Assembly (NCBI GenBank): GCA_903789505.1
Contig: CAIFEU010000040.1
Location: forward strand, 1-18,494
Direction of reading: 5' to 3'
DNA length: 18,494 nucleotides
Source of the DNA: an uncultured Coriobacteriales bacterium
GTDB taxonomy: Bacteria; Actinomycetota; Coriobacteriia; Coriobacteriales; UMGS124
In this document: piece after piece, positions 17,545 through 18,494 of the stretch
How the letters are laid out: every line of letters begins with the position of its first letter
How positions within the stretch are numbered: the stretch's first letter is position 1
The notes under the pieces: generated by a model
Seen by the model: only the letters and a program-made list of their open reading frames with translations
Database searches by the model: none
What the model was told of the DNA's origin: nothing
Position numbers and translations under genes: made by a program

Positions 17545-18107
17545 GGACCTCGACGCGCGCGCTGCTGGGCCTGCACCTGCTTCTCGCCCTGTACTCGGTC
17601 ACGAACATCTTCTCCAAGCTCGCCAGCGACCAGCCGTTCATGAGCCCGCGCTTCATCGTGTACTACGGCGCCGTCCTGGTCATCCTCGCCATCTACGCGC
17701 TAGGCTGGCAGCAGGCGATCAAGCGCATGCCGCTCACCACCGCATACGCCAACAAGGCGGTCACGATCGTGTGGGGCATCGTCTTCGGCGCCCTGTTCTT
17801 CGGAGAGCAGGTGACCCCGCTCAAAGTGGCAGGGGCTGCCCTGATCGTGGCGGGCGTCGTGCTGTTCGGCGTCGAGGACGCCCGCTACCAGCAAAGCCGT
17901 GAGCAGGCGATGAACGCCCAGCTCGCAGGTCCCGAATCGGGCAGTGCGCACGCGCCTGCCCCCTGCGCGCCCGCCGACGGCGCGGCCGAGCGGGCAGACG
18001 TCGACGGCAAGTCGGGCGAAACGAGGCGCTGCGGCGCGCAGGAAGGCCAGGGCGACGCGTCCGGCGTCGGCGACACGGCGGGCAGCAAGGGGGGCGAGCT
18101 GCGATGA
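17541..18107 (+). CDS. SMR/EamA-type membrane protein, ArnE/ArnF-like, with long tail
   Basis: Small four-helix membrane protein of the drug/metabolite transporter superfamily. Residues 1 to about 112 hold four hydrophobic segments, including MPLTTAYANKAVTIVWG and LFFGEQVTPLKVAGAALIVAGVVLFG, typical of SMR and ArnE/ArnF proteins. About 75 hydrophilic residues rich in Ala, Gly, Asp and Glu follow, so the 188-residue protein is much longer than the usual 110 to 120. It overlaps the decarboxylase gene by ATGA upstream and the second SMR gene by ATGA downstream. E. coli ArnE and ArnF act as a pair to move Ara4N-phospho-undecaprenol across the membrane. I infer the same role here for the Fuc4N-type lipid made by the upstream enzymes. 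A drug-efflux role is less likely from context. Confidence 0.82.
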   Translation: MRTSTRALLGLHLLLALYSVTNIFSKLASDQPFMSPRFIVYYGAVLVILAIYALGWQQAIKRMPLTTAYANKAVTIVWGIVFGALFFGEQVTPLKVAGAALIVAGVVLFGVEDARYQQSREQAMNAQLAGPESGSAHAPAPCAPADGAAERADVDGKSGETRRCGAQEGQGDASGVGDTAGSKGGELR

Positions 18108-18457
18108 GCAACGAGGTCCTCGCCTACTCGACGATTCTGCTCGTCTCGGTCTTCATCAGCTCCGTCTCCCAGGTCCTGCTCAAGAAGAGCGCCCTGAAGA
18201 CCTACGACTCCCCCATCAAGGAGTACCTGAACCCGCTCGTCATCTTCGCGTACGCGCTGTTCCTCGGCACGACGCTGCTCTCTGTGCTCGCATACCGCGG
18301 CATCCCTCTCTCACTTGGCCCCGTCCTTGAGGCCACCGGCTACATCTACGTGACGGTCTTCGGCGTCCTGATCTTCAAGGAGAGGATCACGCGCGGAAAG
18401 CTGCTCGCACTGGCGCTCATCGTCGCGGGCATCGCGGTCTACGCCGCCGGCCTGTGA
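18104..18457 (+). CDS. SMR/EamA-type membrane protein, second subunit, ArnE/ArnF-like
   Basis: A 117-residue membrane protein with four predicted helices and almost no extramembrane sequence. The first helix includes VSQVLLKKSALK, as is common at the start of SMR/EamA proteins. The third and fourth contain LEATGYIYVTVFGVLIFKERI and LLALALIVAGIAVYAAG. The ATG at 18104 overlaps the preceding TGA, and an AAGGGGGG ribosome site lies about 9 bases upstream inside the tail-coding part of the first subunit. Two unequal SMR proteins encoded back to back usually form a heterodimer, as EbrA/EbrB and ArnE/ArnF do. It is the last complete gene, and whether the operon continues past the window cannot be seen. 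Confidence 0.85.
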   Translation: MSNEVLAYSTILLVSVFISSVSQVLLKKSALKTYDSPIKEYLNPLVIFAYALFLGTTLLSVLAYRGIPLSLGPVLEATGYIYVTVFGVLIFKERITRGKLLALALIVAGIAVYAAGL

Positions 18458-18494
18458 GCGCCCCCGACTGCGGCCATGCGCGGCGCCCCTGCGC

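Noticed and set aside
17541..18457. Drug-efflux SMR pair of the EbrA/EbrB type
   Set aside because: The fold is compatible, but the genes are translationally coupled to a sugar-lipid operon, so a flippase role fits the context better. It is kept only as an alternative.

Overview
This 18.5 kb window is GC-rich, densely coding bacterial DNA. The codon use, short gene spacings, GTG/TTG starts and Gly/Ala/Pro/Glu-rich protein tails suggest a high-GC Gram-positive anaerobe. A coriobacterium of the Olsenella/Collinsella type is my best guess. That is inference from style and gene content, because no rRNA or other marker gene is present.

Layout. The window opens with a run of 53 G that looks like a sequencing or assembly artefact. 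It abuts the 3' end of tyrS (minus strand, tyrosyl-tRNA synthetase). Divergent from tyrS is a class A penicillin-binding protein with a roughly 100-residue Thr/Ser/Ala-rich tail. It ends at a perfect 16-bp hairpin, and the arginine cluster runs toward it from the other side.

Arginine cluster (minus strand, transcribed argF - argR - argG - small ORF - argH). It encodes the three steps from ornithine plus carbamoyl phosphate to arginine, together with the regulator ArgR. An AT-rich, ARG-box-like promoter/operator lies upstream of argF, so the unit is probably autoregulated by ArgR. A 38-residue single-helix membrane peptide begins inside the argG stop codon (TAATG), and a perfect 14-bp inverted repeat sits in the leader of argH.

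Surface-glycan cluster (9094 to 18457). A large YfhO-family membrane protein on the minus strand is divergent from a plus-strand operon. The operon encodes WecE (dTDP-4-amino-4,6-dideoxygalactose transaminase), an ATP-grasp ligase, an ArnC/GtrB-like polyprenyl-phosphate glycosyltransferase, a fold-III PLP decarboxylase, and two small SMR-type membrane proteins resembling the ArnE/ArnF flippase pair. Four of its five junctions are overlaps or a 3-nt gap.

Read together, these genes suggest a pathway in four steps. A 4-aminosugar (Fuc4N) is made on dTDP and may be acylated with an amino acid or its decarboxylated derivative. It is loaded on undecaprenyl phosphate, flipped by the SMR pair, and transferred to a surface polymer by the YfhO protein. 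The assembly resembles both the Gram-negative Arn (Ara4N) lipid A pathway and the CsbB/YfhO teichoic-acid glycosylation system. The combination with an ATP-grasp plus decarboxylase pair is the part I do not recognise and is the main candidate for an undescribed system. No tRNA, rRNA, CRISPR array or insertion sequence was seen.
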